From positions 109,967 through 173,966 of the forward strand of contig NZ_AYOD01000005.1 of assembly GCF_000497755.1 (NCBI RefSeq): 64,000 nt of DNA, written 5' to 3'. This DNA is from Aliihoeflea sp. 2WW. Lineage in GTDB: Bacteria; Pseudomonadota; Alphaproteobacteria; Rhizobiales; Rhizobiaceae. The notes under the pieces are model-generated. The model had not been told where the DNA came from and did no database searches. It saw only the letters and a list, made by a program, of their open reading frames with translations. Each line of letters begins with the position of its first letter. Within the stretch, counting starts at the first letter, position 1. The position numbers and the translations under genes were made by a program. This document shows positions 44,988-55,732 of the stretch, one piece after another.

Positions 44988-45515
44988 ATGGAGTTGTCGT
45001 TGCAAGGACGGAATTTCAAGAGCCGTGCACGGCTGGTCACTTCGGGTATTGCTGTCCTGCTTGCAGGCGTGGCTGCCGGCTGTTCCTCGATCTCGGGCGA
45101 CATGAGCCCACGCCAGACCTTCCAGCAAGGTTATGTCGTCGACGAGCAGATGCTCGAACTGGTGCCGGTGGGGTCGAGCCGCGAGCAGGTGACGCTTGCG
45201 CTCGGAACGCCGACGACCACGGCGACCTTCGACAACGAGACCTACTATTACATCTCGCAGACGGCCGTCCGGAACGTCGCGTTTCAGAATCCGCGCGTCG
45301 TCGACCGCAAGATCCTGGCGATCTATTTCGGCGCGGACGGCCGCGTCTCCAACATCGCCAATTACGGCCTGCAGGACGGACGCGTGTTCGACTTCATCTC
45401 GCGAACCACGCCGACCGCCGGTGGCGATGTGAACTTTATCCAGCAGATGATCACCGGCGTCGTTGGCGGCACGCCGATCGGGACCGGCGCGGGCCGCGGT
45501 GCGGTCAACTTCTAG
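44988..45515 (+). CDS. bamE: BamE/SmpA-like outer-membrane assembly lipoprotein
   Basis: 175 residues from ATG 44988. Lipoprotein leader ending LLAGVAAGCSS, then the SmpA/OmlA domain (VVDEQMLELVPVGSSREQVTLALGTPT ... ETYYYIS), with VDRKILAIYFGADGRVSNIANYGLQDGRV. It is a small component of the BAM complex on the inner leaflet of the outer membrane. It is longer than E. coli BamE by a glycine-rich C-terminal tail, as in rhizobia. Confidence 0.92.
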   Translation: MELSLQGRNFKSRARLVTSGIAVLLAGVAAGCSSISGDMSPRQTFQQGYVVDEQMLELVPVGSSREQVTLALGTPTTTATFDNETYYYISQTAVRNVAFQNPRVVDRKILAIYFGADGRVSNIANYGLQDGRVFDFISRTTPTAGGDVNFIQQMITGVVGGTPIGTGAGRGAVNF

Positions 45516-45539
45516 AATTCGGTCCAACACCACAAAGAA

Positions 45540-45571
45540 GGGGCCGCGGTATTGCTACCGCGGCCCCTTTT
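45540..45571. terminator. Bidirectional terminator between bamE and hppA
   Basis: Twelve-pair perfect stem (45540-45551 with 45556-45567), TTGC loop, four T after it, and an A-rich stretch before it, between convergent genes. Confidence 0.85.
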
Positions 45572-45584
45572 CCATGCGCCTCGA

Positions 45585-47726
45585 TCAGTTGTGCGCGAGC
45601 ACGGCCAGCAGCAGAAGCGCCATGATGTTGGTGATCTTGATCGCCGGATTGACGGCCGGGCCCGCCGTATCCTTGTAGGGATCGCCAACGGTATCGCCGG
45701 TCACCGATGCCTTGTGTGCATCCGAGCCTTTCAGATGGCGCGTGCCGTCCTTGTCGATGAAACCGTCCTCGAACGACTTCTTCGCATTGTCCCACGCACC
45801 GCCGCCCGACGTCATCGAGATGGCGACGAAGAGGCCGTTGACGATCACGCCCAGAAGCGTTGCGCCGAGCGCCGCGAAGGCTGCGGCCTTCGAGCCCGAG
45901 ACCAGCAGGATGCCGAAATAAACGACGATCGGCGCCAGCACCGGCAGCAGCGACGGGATGATCATTTCCCGGATCGCCGCCTTGGTCAGGAGATCGACCG
46001 CCCGTGCATAATCCGGTTTGACCGTGCCCTGCATGATCCCCGGATTTTCGCGGAACTGGCGACGCACCTCCTCCACGATGGCGCCGGCCGCACGGCCGAC
46101 GGCCGTCATGGCGATGCCGCCGAAGAGGTAGGGGATCAAGCCGCCGAAGAGCAGGCCCGCCACCACATACGGGTTCGACAGCGAGAAGGAGACATCCTCC
46201 ATGCCGGCGAAATACGGGTACTGGTCCGGATTCGCGATGAAGTATTCCAGATCGTAGGAATAGGCCGCGAAGAGCACCAGCGCGCCGAGACCGGCAGAGC
46301 CGATCGCGTAACCCTTGGTGACCGCCTTGGTCGTGTTGCCGACCGCGTCGAGCGCGTCGGTGGACTGACGGACTTCCGGCGGGAGGCCCGACATTTCGGC
46401 GATGCCGCCGGCATTGTCCGTCACCGGGCCGAAGGCGTCGAGTGCGACGATCATGCCGGCCAGGCCGAGCATGGTCGTCACCGCGATCGCGGTGCCGAAG
46501 AGGCCGGCAAGCTGGAACGTCGCCAGGATGCCGCCGATGATGACGATTGCCGGAAGTGCCGTCGATTCCAGCGAGACCGCAAGGCCCTGGATGACGTTGG
46601 TGCCGTGGCCGGTCACCGACGCCTGCGCGATCGAGTTCACCGGGCGCTTGTTGGTGCCGGTATAGTATTCGGTGATCACGACGATCAGCGCCGTCACCAC
46701 GAGGCCGATCAGGCCGCAGATGAAGAGGTTGGTGCCGGTGATGTCGATTCCGTTGACGACGCCGATCGAGCCCCAGCCGATGGTGAGCGATGTCGCCGCG
46801 CCGATGCCGACGACGGTCAGGAGGCCGGTGACGATCAGGCCGCGATAGAGTGCACCCATGATCGAGGCATTGGCCCCGAGCTTGACGAAGAAGGTGCCGA
46901 TGATCGAGGTGATGATGCACGCGCCGCAGATCGCCAGCGGGTAGATCATGATCGAGCCGAGCATGTCGGAACCGAGGAAGAAGATCGCGGCGAGAACCAT
47001 GGTCGCGACGACGGTCACGGCATAGGTTTCGAAAAGATCCGCCGCCATGCCTGCGCAGTCGCCGACATTGTCGCCGACATTGTCCGCGATCGTTGCCGGA
47101 TTGCGCGGATCGTCCTCGGGAATGCCCGCTTCGACCTTGCCGACGAGATCGCCGCCGACATCGGCACCCTTGGTGAAGATGCCGCCGCCCAGACGCGCGA
47201 AGATCGAGATGAGCGATGCGCCGAAGCCGAGCGCGACCAGCGCGTCGATGACCATGCGGTCGGACGGGGCGGCGCCCATGGGGCCGATCAGCACCCAGTA
47301 GTAGACCGAGACTGCAAGCAGCGCGAGGCCGGCCACCAGCATGCCGGTGATCGCGCCCGCCTTGAAGGCGATGTCGAGGCCGGCCGACAGGCTGTTCGAA
47401 GCGGCCTGCGCGGTGCGCACATTGGCGCGCACGGAAACGTGCATGCCGATGAAGCCGGCAACGCCCGAAAGAACGGCGCCGATCAGGAAGCCGATCGCGG
47501 CCGTGACCCCGAGCAGCCACCAGGTGATGGCGAAGACCACGACGCCGACGAGCGCGATGGTTGTGTACTGGCGAGTGAGATAAGCCTGCGCGCCCTCCCG
47601 GATCGCGCCCGCAATCTCCTGCATGCGTGCATTGCCCTGATCGGCCGCGAGGACCGACTGGGTGGCCCAGATCGCATAGACGATGGACAGCAAGCCGCAG
47701 GCGATGACGACGAAAAGCATGGTCAT
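45585..47726 (-). CDS. hppA: K+-independent H+-translocating pyrophosphatase
   Basis: 713 residues, about 16 transmembrane helices, start [11 protein letters not shown]. Pyrophosphate-site motifs: [48 protein letters not shown] acidic region (near residue 185-230), [18 protein letters not shown] and [18 protein letters not shown]. The diagnostic segment reads [10 protein letters not shown]: Lys and Thr at the positions that are Ala and Gly in K+-dependent pumps. So this is the K+-independent proton pump. It couples PPi hydrolysis to proton export or storage in the inner or acidocalcisome membrane. Confidence 0.96.
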   Translation of the reverse strand: MTMLFVVIACGLLSIVYAIWATQSVLAADQGNARMQEIAGAIREGAQAYLTRQYTTIALVGVVVFAITWWLLGVTAAIGFLIGAVLSGVAGFIGMHVSVRANVRTAQAASNSLSAGLDIAFKAGAITGMLVAGLALLAVSVYYWVLIGPMGAAPSDRMVIDALVALGFGASLISIFARLGGGIFTKGADVGGDLVGKVEAGIPEDDPRNPATIADNVGDNVGDCAGMAADLFETYAVTVVATMVLAAIFFLGSDMLGSIMIYPLAICGACIITSIIGTFFVKLGANASIMGALYRGLIVTGLLTVVGIGAATSLTIGWGSIGVVNGIDITGTNLFICGLIGLVVTALIVVITEYYTGTNKRPVNSIAQASVTGHGTNVIQGLAVSLESTALPAIVIIGGILATFQLAGLFGTAIAVTTMLGLAGMIVALDAFGPVTDNAGGIAEMSGLPPEVRQSTDALDAVGNTTKAVTKGYAIGSAGLGALVLFAAYSYDLEYFIANPDQYPYFAGMEDVSFSLSNPYVVAGLLFGGLIPYLFGGIAMTAVGRAAGAIVEEVRRQFRENPGIMQGTVKPDYARAVDLLTKAAIREMIIPSLLPVLAPIVVYFGILLVSGSKAAAFAALGATLLGVIVNGLFVAISMTSGGGAWDNAKKSFEDGFIDKDGTRHLKGSDAHKASVTGDTVGDPYKDTAGPAVNPAIKITNIMALLLLAVLAHN

Positions 47727-47867
47727 TGCCGATTTTTCCTTGATGCTCGCCCGGCAGAACCCCTCCCCGGGCATTGGGAACGAAGCCGGAATCGCTCGTC
47801 ATCCGACATTCGCGGGCAGCTTATGCGAAGGATTCCGCACACATCAAGGAGTTATTCTTACGCATGG

Positions 47868-49082
47868 TCAGTCGCGTACGGCCAGGATGCTCGGCGGGCG
47901 CAGGGCAAGGACGGCCAGGGACGCCAGGCAGGCAAGGCCCACCGGGAAGATGATCCAGTTCAGCATTTCCCAGCCGGCGAAATTGTAGACCAGGCCCGAC
48001 ATGAACGAGGCGAAGGCGACCGTCGAAAACAGCACGAAATCGTGAAAGCCCAGCGCGCGGCCTTTCTCGGAGGGATGGTAGGTCTCCGCGACCATCGCGG
48101 TCGCGCCGATGAAGCCGAAATTCCACCCGATGCCGAGAAGAACGAGAGCCGTCCAGAACTGCCAGAGCGCAATGCCCGACAGCGCGACGACGGCGCAACC
48201 AATCAGCAGGACGAGGCCGGCCGCGACGATTCTTTCCTTGCCGAAACGAGCGATCAGTTTGCCGGTAAAGAAGCTCGGCGCAAACATGGCCATCACGTGC
48301 CACGAAATGCCGAGCATGGCCTGGTCGGTCGAGAACCCGCACCCCACCATCGCGAGCGGCGCGCCGGTCATCACAAAGCTCATCAGCGCATAAGTGCCGA
48401 CGCCGCACAGAAGTCCGGTCGCATATTTGGGCTGCCGCACGATCTCGCGAAGCGGGCGTGCCGGGACGTTGGCGCCAGCGCTCGCATGCGCTTCGGGCTG
48501 ACGCTTCGGCAAAGCCGACAGGATCAGCGCTCCGACCGCGGCAATGCCGAGCACGGACGCGAACGTGCCGGCGAACATGACCGGTGCCATCAATTCGCGC
48601 GTGAAAATGACGATCTGCGGCCCGATGATCGCCGTCAGCACGCCGCCGGCGAGAACGAAGGAAATGGCCTTGGCCTTGAACGCAGCAGGTGCCGACTCGG
48701 CCGCTGCAAACCGAAATTGCTGCACGAACGCATTGCCGATGCCGATCAGCGCCAGGCCCGCCGCGAACAGCCAGAAATTCTGCGCGAACAAGGCGAGCGT
48801 CGCAACGAGACCACCAGCGGCTGTCATGCCAGTGCCGGTCATGAAGCCCAGCCGCAATCCCAACCTTTTGAGGACCAGTGCCGCCGGAACGGCGCCGAGC
48901 GCGACGCCGATGGTGAAGCCGGTGACGGGCGCTGTCGCAAGGCTCTTGTCGGCGCCGAGAAGATAAAAGCCGGCAAGGCCGCCGACCGAAATCGCGATCG
49001 GCGCCGCCGACCCGACGATGGCCTGCGCAGCGGCGAGAACGATCGCCGTGCGCCGTGCATCGCGGGTCGTGGCCGTCGTCAT
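47868..49082 (-). CDS. MFS transporter
   Basis: 404 residues with 12 predicted helices and the conserved MFS loop motifs ([11 protein letters not shown] between TM2 and TM3; [12 protein letters not shown] in the second half). Substrate unknown. The start overlaps the nusB stop (ATGA), so it is translated with the nusB/ribH group. An MFS gene in this place is common in relatives and could export or import a flavin or unrelated compound; there is no evidence for either. Confidence 0.85.
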   Translation of the reverse strand: MTTATTRDARRTAIVLAAAQAIVGSAAPIAISVGGLAGFYLLGADKSLATAPVTGFTIGVALGAVPAALVLKRLGLRLGFMTGTGMTAAGGLVATLALFAQNFWLFAAGLALIGIGNAFVQQFRFAAAESAPAAFKAKAISFVLAGGVLTAIIGPQIVIFTRELMAPVMFAGTFASVLGIAAVGALILSALPKRQPEAHASAGANVPARPLREIVRQPKYATGLLCGVGTYALMSFVMTGAPLAMVGCGFSTDQAMLGISWHVMAMFAPSFFTGKLIARFGKERIVAAGLVLLIGCAVVALSGIALWQFWTALVLLGIGWNFGFIGATAMVAETYHPSEKGRALGFHDFVLFSTVAFASFMSGLVYNFAGWEMLNWIIFPVGLACLASLAVLALRPPSILAVRD

Positions 49083-49585
49083 GCCTTCGGCGTTCCGCCC
49101 CTGCCCTCGTTGCGCAGGCGCCGCGCCACGCGGTCGAGTACGGCGTTGACGAGCTTGGGCTCTTCCTCGGTGTAGAAGGCCTTGGCGATGTCGACATATT
49201 CGGTGACGATGACCGCAACCGGTACGTCGGCGCGCTTCATCAGTTCATAGACGCCGGCGCGCAGGATCGCGCGCAGCGTCGAGTCCAGCCTCGACAGCGG
49301 CCAGTCGTCGGTCAGCGCCTGCCGGATCACCGGATCGATCGTCTTCTGGTCCTCGACCACGCCTGAAAGGATCGCGCGGAACCATTGCGCATCCGCCTCG
49401 CGATAGGTCGCCCCGTCGACTTCCTTGCCGAGCCGGTAGGCTTCGTACTCGGCCGAAATCTCGAGCAGGCCGGTGCCGGCGACGTCCATCTGGTAGAGCG
49501 CCTGCACGGCGGCAAGCCGTGCCGCGCCGCGCTTGTTGGCTTGACGGATCGGCGGCGTGGTCGGGAGTTCGTCGGCCTCGCTCAT
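49079..49585 (-). CDS. nusB: Transcription antitermination factor NusB
   Basis: 168 residues. [19 protein letters not shown] at the N-terminus and [41 protein letters not shown] near the C-terminus are NusB signatures. It binds boxA RNA with S10 during rRNA transcription. ATGA overlaps with ribH upstream and the MFS gene downstream. Confidence 0.97.
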   Translation of the reverse strand: MSEADELPTTPPIRQANKRGAARLAAVQALYQMDVAGTGLLEISAEYEAYRLGKEVDGATYREADAQWFRAILSGVVEDQKTIDPVIRQALTDDWPLSRLDSTLRAILRAGVYELMKRADVPVAVIVTEYVDIAKAFYTEEEPKLVNAVLDRVARRLRNEGRGGTPKA

Positions 49586-50046
49586 CGGGACGCACCTGCA
49601 AGACGCTTGCGGGTCTCCACCATCGTCAAGGCGGCACGGGCGGCAAAGCCGCCCTTGTCGCCCTCGTTGCGGCGGGCGCGCGCCCAGGCCTGGTCGTCGT
49701 TCTCGACGGTCAGGATGCCGTTGCCGATCGCCAGCGATTCATTGACGGACAGGTCCATCAGCGCGCGGCAGGATTCGGTCGCCACGATGTCGAAATGATA
49801 GGTCTCGCCCCGGATCACGCAGCCGAGCGCGACGAAGGCGTCATAGTCCGCGCCGCCCGCATCCGCGCCGTCGAGCGCGAACGAAATGACGGCCGGAATT
49901 TCGAGTGCGCCGGGCACGGTGACGACATCGTAGCTCGCACCTGCCGCATCGAGCGCCGCCTTGGCGCCGTCCAAAAGGGCGTCGGCCAGATCGTCATAGA
50001 AACGCGCTTCGACGATCAGAACTTTGAGGGGTTCCTGATGGGGCAT
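49582..50046 (-). CDS. ribH: 6,7-dimethyl-8-ribityllumazine synthase
   Basis: 154 residues. [17 protein letters not shown] and [28 protein letters not shown] are the lumazine synthase motifs, with the catalytic His in [25 protein letters not shown] follows. Penultimate riboflavin step. It is separated from the small membrane protein gene upstream by 79 nt. Confidence 0.97.
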   Translation of the reverse strand: MPHQEPLKVLIVEARFYDDLADALLDGAKAALDAAGASYDVVTVPGALEIPAVISFALDGADAGGADYDAFVALGCVIRGETYHFDIVATESCRALMDLSVNESLAIGNGILTVENDDQAWARARRNEGDKGGFAARAALTMVETRKRLAGASR

Positions 50047-50125
50047 GAATGTCTCCGGGATTGGCCCGGTGACTTAGGCCGATCCGGCCGAGTTCGCAAG
50101 CGAAGCTTTGGAGAAAGTCGGCCGG

Positions 50126-50236
50126 TCAGCGCTTCAGCGAACGCTCGTGCAGGCGCACGGCGATGTAGGCGCCCACGATGATGATTGCAGGCAAGCCGAG
50201 CGAAGTGAACCAGAACATTGGATCGCTGAAGCTCAT
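50126..50236 (-). CDS. 36-residue single-helix membrane protein
   Basis: Starts MSFSDPMFWFTSLGLPA and continues IIIVGAYIAVRLHERSLKR: one transmembrane helix (about residues 8-28) with a basic cytosolic tail. Its ATG overlaps the stop of the 77-residue gene (ATGA), which supports real translation. Function unknown. It is too small for most annotation pipelines. Confidence 0.6.
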   Translation of the reverse strand: MSFSDPMFWFTSLGLPAIIIVGAYIAVRLHERSLKR

Positions 50237-50466
50237 GATTTCAAACCCTTCAAGACTTGCCTCGCCAAGATATGTAGGGAGGCCGTCGCAGTCATCCAAC
50301 CCGCCGCCGTGAAGACGAGCCAAAATCCGATCGGTGACGAGAAGCTTATCACACCATAGAGATACCCCGCCAGCGGCGTTGCCACGCCCACCGTGAAGCA
50401 CGCCGTCGACGCGCGATCGAGCGCATTCGCCAGAAGCTTGGTGCGTTCGTTGTCGATCACGCTCAT
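50233..50466 (-). CDS. 77-residue small membrane protein downstream of ribE
   Basis: Starts MSVIDNERTKLLANALDRAST and has two hydrophobic helices (about 22-42 and 46-66). Start overlaps the ribE stop (ATGA). I do not recognise a domain. Overlaps on both sides place it firmly in the riboflavin transcript. Function unknown. Confidence 0.7.
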   Translation of the reverse strand: MSVIDNERTKLLANALDRASTACFTVGVATPLAGYLYGVISFSSPIGFWLVFTAAGWMTATASLHILARQVLKGLKS

Positions 50467-51068
50467 TCGTCGCGCGCTTCCATCAAGCGCGCGGCATAGC
50501 GTGCCATGGTGTCGACCTCCAGATTGACGCGGTCGCCAACCTGTCGCGCGCCCCATGTCGTCACGCCGAGCGAGTGGTGGATCAGGAGGACGTCGAAGAG
50601 ATCGCCGTCGACGCCGTTGACGGTGAGCGACGTGCCGTCGAGCGCGATCGAGCCCTTCGGCGCGATGAACTTCGACAACGTGCGCGGAGCGCGGAGGCGA
50701 AAGCGGACGGCGTCGCCTTCGTCGATCCGCTCGACGATCTCCGCCATGCCGTCGACATGGCCGGAGACGATGTGCCCGCCGAGCTCGTCGCCGATCTTCA
50801 ATGCGCGTTCGAGATTGAGGTGAGAGCCGACCTGCCAGTTGCCGGCCGTCGTCAGCCGCAGGGCCTCTTCCCACGCCTCGACCTCGAACCAGCGGGCACC
50901 ATCCGAAGGCAGCGCGACGACGGTCAGACAGACGCCGGCGCAGGCGATCGAGGCGCCGATGGCGATGGTCGCCGGATCGTATTCCGTGCCGATACGCAGC
51001 CGGATGCCCTTGTCGAGCGGCGCGATGGTCTTGATCTCGCCGATGTCGGTGACGATCCCAGTGAACAT
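50463..51068 (-). CDS. ribE: Riboflavin synthase alpha chain
   Basis: 201 residues with two lumazine-binding repeats: [21 protein letters not shown] and ALRLTTAGNWQVGSHLNLERALKIGDELGGHIVSGHVDG in the first; SKFIAPKGSIALDGTSLTVNGV and HSLGVTTW in the second. It converts two lumazines into riboflavin. One-base overlap with ribD (TGATG). Confidence 0.96.
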   Translation of the reverse strand: MFTGIVTDIGEIKTIAPLDKGIRLRIGTEYDPATIAIGASIACAGVCLTVVALPSDGARWFEVEAWEEALRLTTAGNWQVGSHLNLERALKIGDELGGHIVSGHVDGMAEIVERIDEGDAVRFRLRAPRTLSKFIAPKGSIALDGTSLTVNGVDGDLFDVLLIHHSLGVTTWGARQVGDRVNLEVDTMARYAARLMEARDE

Positions 51069-52174
51069 CAGTCGGTCCTCACATATTCGCAGCAGATATC
51101 GCCGCCGAATACATCGCGGCGGAAGAGACGGAAGCCCGGGGGAACCCCGGCCGGGTCGATCGGGGATGCGACGCCGCCTTCGCCGATCTTCGTCGGGCCG
51201 ACGAAGAGCACCAAACGGTCGACCGAGCCTTCGGCGAGAAACTGGCGCGCGGTCTCTGCGCCCCCTTCGACGAGAAGTGTCAGGACGCCGCGCGCTGCCA
51301 GGTCCTCGAGAAATTCCGGCAGGGCGATGCGGCCTTCGTGCTCGTCGCAGGCGATGAAGCCGACGCCGAGTTCTTCAAGCCTGGCACGACGGCCGGCATC
51401 GGCGTCGATCGCGGTTGCCAACAGAACGGGCGTCTCGCGTGCGCTCGATGCAAGTTGCGATGTCGGCAAAAGTCGCGCGTCGCGGTCGAGGACGATGCGG
51501 ATCGGCGAGCGTTTCTCCAGCCCCGGAAGGCGGCAGGTGAGTTCAGGATCGTCGGCCAGAGCCGTGCCTATACCCACGAGGATGGCGTCGCTTTCGGCGC
51601 GCAGGCGATGAACCTGCCGGCGCGCGATTGGCCCCGTAATGGCAACCTGCCCCTCGCCTATGCGCCCGATCATGCCATCGGAGGAAACCGCAAGTTTAAG
51701 AGTCACTTCCGGGCGTTTGCTCAAAGATCGAGTCAGGTAACCGTTTAGGAGATCGGCCGCGTCATCAGCCAAGATTTGAGGCGCAACGTCGATCCCGCCG
51801 GCCTCGAGAATGGAATACCCCTTCCCCGACACGCGCGGATCGGGATCGGCGGCCGCGCCAACCACGCGGGCAATGCCGGCGCGGACAAGCGCCTCGGCGC
51901 AGGGTGGCGTGCGGCCGTGATGCGCGCAGGGCTCCAGCGTGACATAGGCCGTCGCGCCGCGTGCCTGCTCCCCGGCTTCCGCGAGCGCTTCCGCCTCGGC
52001 ATGAGGCCGCCCGCCGATCGCGGTGATGCCCCGCCCGACGACCACCGATCCTTGGCCGTCGTCACGCACGATCAGCGTTCCCACGGATGGGTTGGTCGAC
52101 GTCAACCCGAGATTACGGCGCGACAGGCGGATGGCGGCTGCCATGTACCGGCGGTCGATCTCGCCGACGCTCAT
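51068..52174 (-). CDS. ribD: Bifunctional riboflavin deaminase/reductase
   Basis: 368 residues. N-terminal zinc deaminase domain with [10 protein letters not shown] and [16 protein letters not shown], then the C-terminal reductase domain ([47 protein letters not shown]). It catalyses the second and third riboflavin steps. ATGA overlap with nrdR. No FMN riboswitch is visible upstream. Confidence 0.97.
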   Translation of the reverse strand: MSVGEIDRRYMAAAIRLSRRNLGLTSTNPSVGTLIVRDDGQGSVVVGRGITAIGGRPHAEAEALAEAGEQARGATAYVTLEPCAHHGRTPPCAEALVRAGIARVVGAAADPDPRVSGKGYSILEAGGIDVAPQILADDAADLLNGYLTRSLSKRPEVTLKLAVSSDGMIGRIGEGQVAITGPIARRQVHRLRAESDAILVGIGTALADDPELTCRLPGLEKRSPIRIVLDRDARLLPTSQLASSARETPVLLATAIDADAGRRARLEELGVGFIACDEHEGRIALPEFLEDLAARGVLTLLVEGGAETARQFLAEGSVDRLVLFVGPTKIGEGGVASPIDPAGVPPGFRLFRRDVFGGDICCEYVRTD

Positions 52175-52641
52175 TCTCGCGCGGCGTCCTCGTCGCTTTT
52201 CAGTTCACCGAGCAGATCGTGGAAATCGCGCGCCTCGCGAAAATTCTTGTAGACGGATGCAAAACGCACATAGGCGACGTCGTCGATGGATTTGAGCGCA
52301 TCCATGACGAGCCGGCCGATTTCGTCGGACGGGATTTCCGTCTCGCCCGAGCTTTCGAGCTGGCGCACGATGCCGGTGACGGCGCGTTCGATGCGCTCGG
52401 GCTCGACGTTGCGCTTGCGCAGCGCGATTTCGACGGAGCGCATCAGCTTGTCGCGGTCGAACGCAACCTTGCGGCCCGACCGTTTGACCACAACGAGATC
52501 GCGCAGTTGCACACGCTCGAATGTAGTGAAGCGGCCTCCGCAGACCGGGCAGACGCGACGGCGGCGGATGGCCTGCCCGTCTTCGGCAGGCCGGGAATCT
52601 TTCACCTGGGTGTCTTCAGACTGGCAGTAGGGGCAGCGCAT
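52171..52641 (-). CDS. nrdR: Transcriptional repressor NrdR
   Basis: 156 residues. Zinc ribbon [17 protein letters not shown]...[16 protein letters not shown] with four Cys, followed by the ATP-cone ([24 protein letters not shown]). It represses ribonucleotide reductase genes in response to dATP/ATP. It lies between glyA and ribD, a conserved alphaproteobacterial position. Confidence 0.97.
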   Translation of the reverse strand: MRCPYCQSEDTQVKDSRPAEDGQAIRRRRVCPVCGGRFTTFERVQLRDLVVVKRSGRKVAFDRDKLMRSVEIALRKRNVEPERIERAVTGIVRQLESSGETEIPSDEIGRLVMDALKSIDDVAYVRFASVYKNFREARDFHDLLGELKSDEDAARE

Positions 52642-52677
52642 GCGTCTCTTTCAACAAATGGTGTGCTGCCCCAGCGT

Positions 52678-53991
52678 TTAGCCCAGATATGGATAGATCG
52701 GGAAGCGCTCGGTCAGCGCGACGACCTTTTTCTTGACCTCGGCTTCGACGGCGGCATTGCCCTCGTCGGAATTCGCGGCCTTCAGCCCGTCCATCACTTC
52801 GGCGATCAGCTTGCCGATCTCGCCGAATTCGGCGACGCCGAAGCCGCGCGTGGTGCCGGCCGGGGTGCCGAGGCGGATGCCGGAGGTCACGAAGGGCTTT
52901 TCCGGATCGAACGGGATGCCGTTCTTGTTGCAAGTGATGTTGGCACGACCGAGTGCGGCTTCCGCGCGCTTGCCGGTCGCGTTCTTGGGGCGCAGATCGA
53001 CCAGCATCGAATGGTTGTCGGTGCCGCCCGAGACGATGTCGAGCCCGGTTTCCTTCAGGCTCGCGGCGAGCGCCTTGGCATTCGCGACGACGTCCCTGGC
53101 ATAGGTCTTGAACTCGGGCTGCAGCGCCTCGCCGAAGGCGACGGCCTTGGCCGCGATGACGTGCATCAGCGGGCCACCCTGGAGACCGGGGAAGACAGCC
53201 GAGTTCATCTTCTTGGCGATCGCCTCGTCGTTCGAGAGGATCATGCCGCCGCGCGGGCCGCGCAGCGACTTGTGGGTCGTCGTCGTCACGACATGGGCGT
53301 ACGGCAGCGGCGACGGATGCACGCCGCCGGCGACGAGGCCGGCGATATGCGCCATGTCGACCATCAGGTAGGCACCGACGGCGTCGGCGATCTCGCGGAA
53401 GCGCTTCCAGTCCCAGATGCGCGAATAGGCGGTGCCGCCGGCGACGATCAGCTTCGGCTTGGCTTCACGCGCAAGACGTTCGACTTCGTCCATGTCGATC
53501 AAATGATCGTCTTCGCGCACGCCATAGGAGACGACGTTGAACCACTTGCCCGACATGTTGACCGGCGAACCATGGGTCAGGTGACCGCCCGAGTTCAGGT
53601 CGAGGCCCATGAAGGTGTCGCCCGGCTGAAGAAGCGCCAAAAACACGGCCTGGTTCATCTGCGAGCCGGAATTGGGCTGCACGTTGGCGAAATTGCAGTC
53701 GAACAGCTTCTTGGCGCGCTCGATCGCAAGTTCCTCGGCGATGTCGACGAACTGGCAGCCGCCATAGTAGCGCTTGCCCGGATAGCCTTCGGCGTACTTG
53801 TTCGTCATGATCGAGCCCTGCGCCTCCAGAACGGCGCGGCTGACGATGTTTTCCGAGGCGATCAGCTCGATCTCGTGACGCTGGCGCCCGAGTTCCTTTT
53901 CGATCGCGCCGAAGATTTCGGGATCGCGGTCGGCGAGGGACTGGGTGAAGAAAGCATTCGGCTGGGCGGAAGCGGCAGTCGCGGTGGCCAT
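52678..53991 (-). CDS. glyA: Serine hydroxymethyltransferase
   Basis: 437 residues. PLP Lys in [37 protein letters not shown] near the N-terminus, [15 protein letters not shown], and [13 protein letters not shown]. It interconverts serine and glycine and supplies one-carbon units. It heads the glyA-nrdR-rib chain; a promoter should lie in 53992-54130. Confidence 0.98.
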   Translation of the reverse strand: MATATAASAQPNAFFTQSLADRDPEIFGAIEKELGRQRHEIELIASENIVSRAVLEAQGSIMTNKYAEGYPGKRYYGGCQFVDIAEELAIERAKKLFDCNFANVQPNSGSQMNQAVFLALLQPGDTFMGLDLNSGGHLTHGSPVNMSGKWFNVVSYGVREDDHLIDMDEVERLAREAKPKLIVAGGTAYSRIWDWKRFREIADAVGAYLMVDMAHIAGLVAGGVHPSPLPYAHVVTTTTHKSLRGPRGGMILSNDEAIAKKMNSAVFPGLQGGPLMHVIAAKAVAFGEALQPEFKTYARDVVANAKALAASLKETGLDIVSGGTDNHSMLVDLRPKNATGKRAEAALGRANITCNKNGIPFDPEKPFVTSGIRLGTPAGTTRGFGVAEFGEIGKLIAEVMDGLKAANSDEGNAAVEAEVKKKVVALTERFPIYPYLG

Positions 53992-54130
53992 GGCAGATCG
54001 ACCCTTCTGGCGTGTGGCGGTAATCCGTGGAGCGGCGCGAATATCACACTATCGCCTGCGCGGCCATGTGCGGTTTGCGCAATTTACGGTTCCGGTCGCG
54101 ACTGGATCAATGCGGCAAATGCGCGAAACG

Positions 54131-54157
54131 AAAAGGCCGCCCCGAGGGACGGCCTTT
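54131..54157 (-). terminator. Probable terminator of the L,D-transpeptidase gene
   Basis: AAAAGGCCGCCCC and GGACGGCCTTT form a stem with one mismatch; on the minus strand four T follow. It lies 24 nt beyond the stop codon. Confidence 0.65.
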
Positions 54158-54180
54158 CGCATGGAGACGAGCGAACGCGA

Positions 54181-55428
54181 TCAGGTCGCGGTCGAAATCT
54201 GCAACTCCGACGAACCGTCGAGCGCATAGATGTCGTCGCGGAACTGGACGACGCCGTCGCTGGTCGACCAGGCCGACACATAGCTGAAATGGACGGGCAC
54301 CGGATTGGTGACGGCCACGGCCACGTCGGCATCGTTGATGATCGTCTGCTCGAAGCGGTTGCGATCCCAGCCCGGCGTCTCGCGCAAGATCCAGGTGACG
54401 AGATCGCGCACATTCTGGACGCGCACGCAGCCGGAAGAGTGGAACCGCTCCTGATTGGCGAACAGGCTCTGCTGCGGCGTGTCGTGCATGTAGACGGCAT
54501 GCGGGTTGTGGAAGTCGATCTTGACGGAAGCCATGGCGTTGATGCGGCCCGGGTCCTGCCGGAAACGCAGCTTCGCAGCCTCTTCCGTCTGCCAGTTGAT
54601 GGTCAGCGGATCGACCTCGCCATTGGGGCCGAGAATGCGGATGCCGTTTTCGGTCAGGTAGTTCGGGTTCTGGCGCATCAGCGGAATGATGTCGCGGCGA
54701 ACGATCGATTCCGGTGCATTCCAGTACGGATTGACGATGATCTGGTGAATGTTGGAATCGAGAATGGGCGTCTGGCGATCGATCTTGCCGACCACCGCGA
54801 CGTGGCGGCTCACGACACGGCCATTTTCGACTGCCTCGATCTCGGCAGCCGGGATGTTGACCATTACGTAGCGGTTGGCCGTCGTTCCGACCTTCTCGCC
54901 GAGGCGGCCGAGATTTCGCTCGAGCTGGCCAAGGCGCACCTGCGCCGACGCGTTGAGCGAGCGGTAGGTATAAGGACCGGTGACGCCGTCGGCCGGAATG
55001 CCGTGGCGGTTCTGGAAGCGCTTCAGGGCCGCATCGACATAGGAATCGAAAGACGGCGACATCCCTGCCCGCTCGGACAGATCGCCCGAGATCATCAGGC
55101 GCTGGCGCAGCACGTCCACGTCCGGATCGACAACGCCGAGCTGCAGCTTCTTCTGATCGGGAACCATCGGCCAGCCGCCGCGGGCGGCGATGTCCTGATA
55201 GCGGACGATGGCGTCCTGCAGGTAGACCAGCGTGTCGGGGCTGAAGATCGGACGCGTGGTCGCAACCTGCCCGCCATCGGAGACTTGGGCGTCGAACTGG
55301 TCGCCCCAGCCACGGCGGTTCGAATTCAGGATCGAATCGATCACGTTCTGCGCATGGGCGCTTTGCGACACGGCGGCGGCCGCAAGAGCGGACGCACCGG
55401 TGAGAAAGGTTCTGCGGCTGGTTTTCAT
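54181..55428 (-). CDS. L,D-transpeptidase (YcbB/LdtP-like) with Tat-type signal
   Basis: 415 residues from MKTSRRTFLTGASAL at 55428. Twin-arginine signal (SRRTFLTG) ending AHAQ. N-terminal domain, a peptidoglycan-binding region (FQNRHGIPADGVTGPYTYRSLN), then the YkuD catalytic domain with HNPHAVYMHDTP and the nucleophile motif HSSGCVRV. It makes 3-3 crosslinks or anchors proteins in the periplasmic wall. It is next to its probable regulator, a MarR-type gene on the same strand. Confidence 0.93.
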   Translation of the reverse strand: MKTSRRTFLTGASALAAAAVSQSAHAQNVIDSILNSNRRGWGDQFDAQVSDGGQVATTRPIFSPDTLVYLQDAIVRYQDIAARGGWPMVPDQKKLQLGVVDPDVDVLRQRLMISGDLSERAGMSPSFDSYVDAALKRFQNRHGIPADGVTGPYTYRSLNASAQVRLGQLERNLGRLGEKVGTTANRYVMVNIPAAEIEAVENGRVVSRHVAVVGKIDRQTPILDSNIHQIIVNPYWNAPESIVRRDIIPLMRQNPNYLTENGIRILGPNGEVDPLTINWQTEEAAKLRFRQDPGRINAMASVKIDFHNPHAVYMHDTPQQSLFANQERFHSSGCVRVQNVRDLVTWILRETPGWDRNRFEQTIINDADVAVAVTNPVPVHFSYVSAWSTSDGVVQFRDDIYALDGSSELQISTAT

Positions 55429-55732
55429 CTTCTGTCCCGACGCTTCAAGATATGACGGCGCAAGCACGCGCGGTGCGAAGGGTCGAGACTAGTGGGTTAA
55501 CCTTAACGAAACGCCACCATCCCCGACCCGTGGATTCGGTCGAAATACCGGATGACGTCCGGTCACATTCCAATATGGCGGCTTCGTGACCGTCGGGAAG
55601 CTTCGACGGAGGTGTTGCAGTTCGACGACACCTGCGCTGGCGCCGTCGTCGCCCGGCCGCGGATCGGACACCACCCTTGAAGGCGAGTCCGATGCGCCGG
55701 CGTCGGCGATGAGCGAGAGGCGTCGCCTCGCC
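55429..55732. promoter_or_regulatory. 304-nt region upstream of the L,D-transpeptidase gene
   Basis: No gene is visible. It holds the transpeptidase promoter side, a TTAACCTTAACGA motif at 55497-55509 and an inverted repeat CCGGA-N5-TCCGG at 55548-55562 that could bind the neighbouring MarR-type protein. Both are pattern calls. Confidence 0.35.

Noticed and set aside
45552..49175. 1207-codon open frame antisense to hppA and the MFS gene
   Set aside because: Composition (Arg/Asp/Gly/His rich) and complete overlap with two well-supported genes mark it as a shadow frame.
52175..54180. FMN riboswitch for the riboflavin genes
   Set aside because: The rib genes are inside a glyA-nrdR chain with overlapping ends; no conserved RFN stem pattern is visible.
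52087..55455. 1122-codon open frame antisense to nrdR, glyA and the L,D-transpeptidase
   Set aside because: It runs across three real genes and their spacers on the other strand; no protein family is seen.
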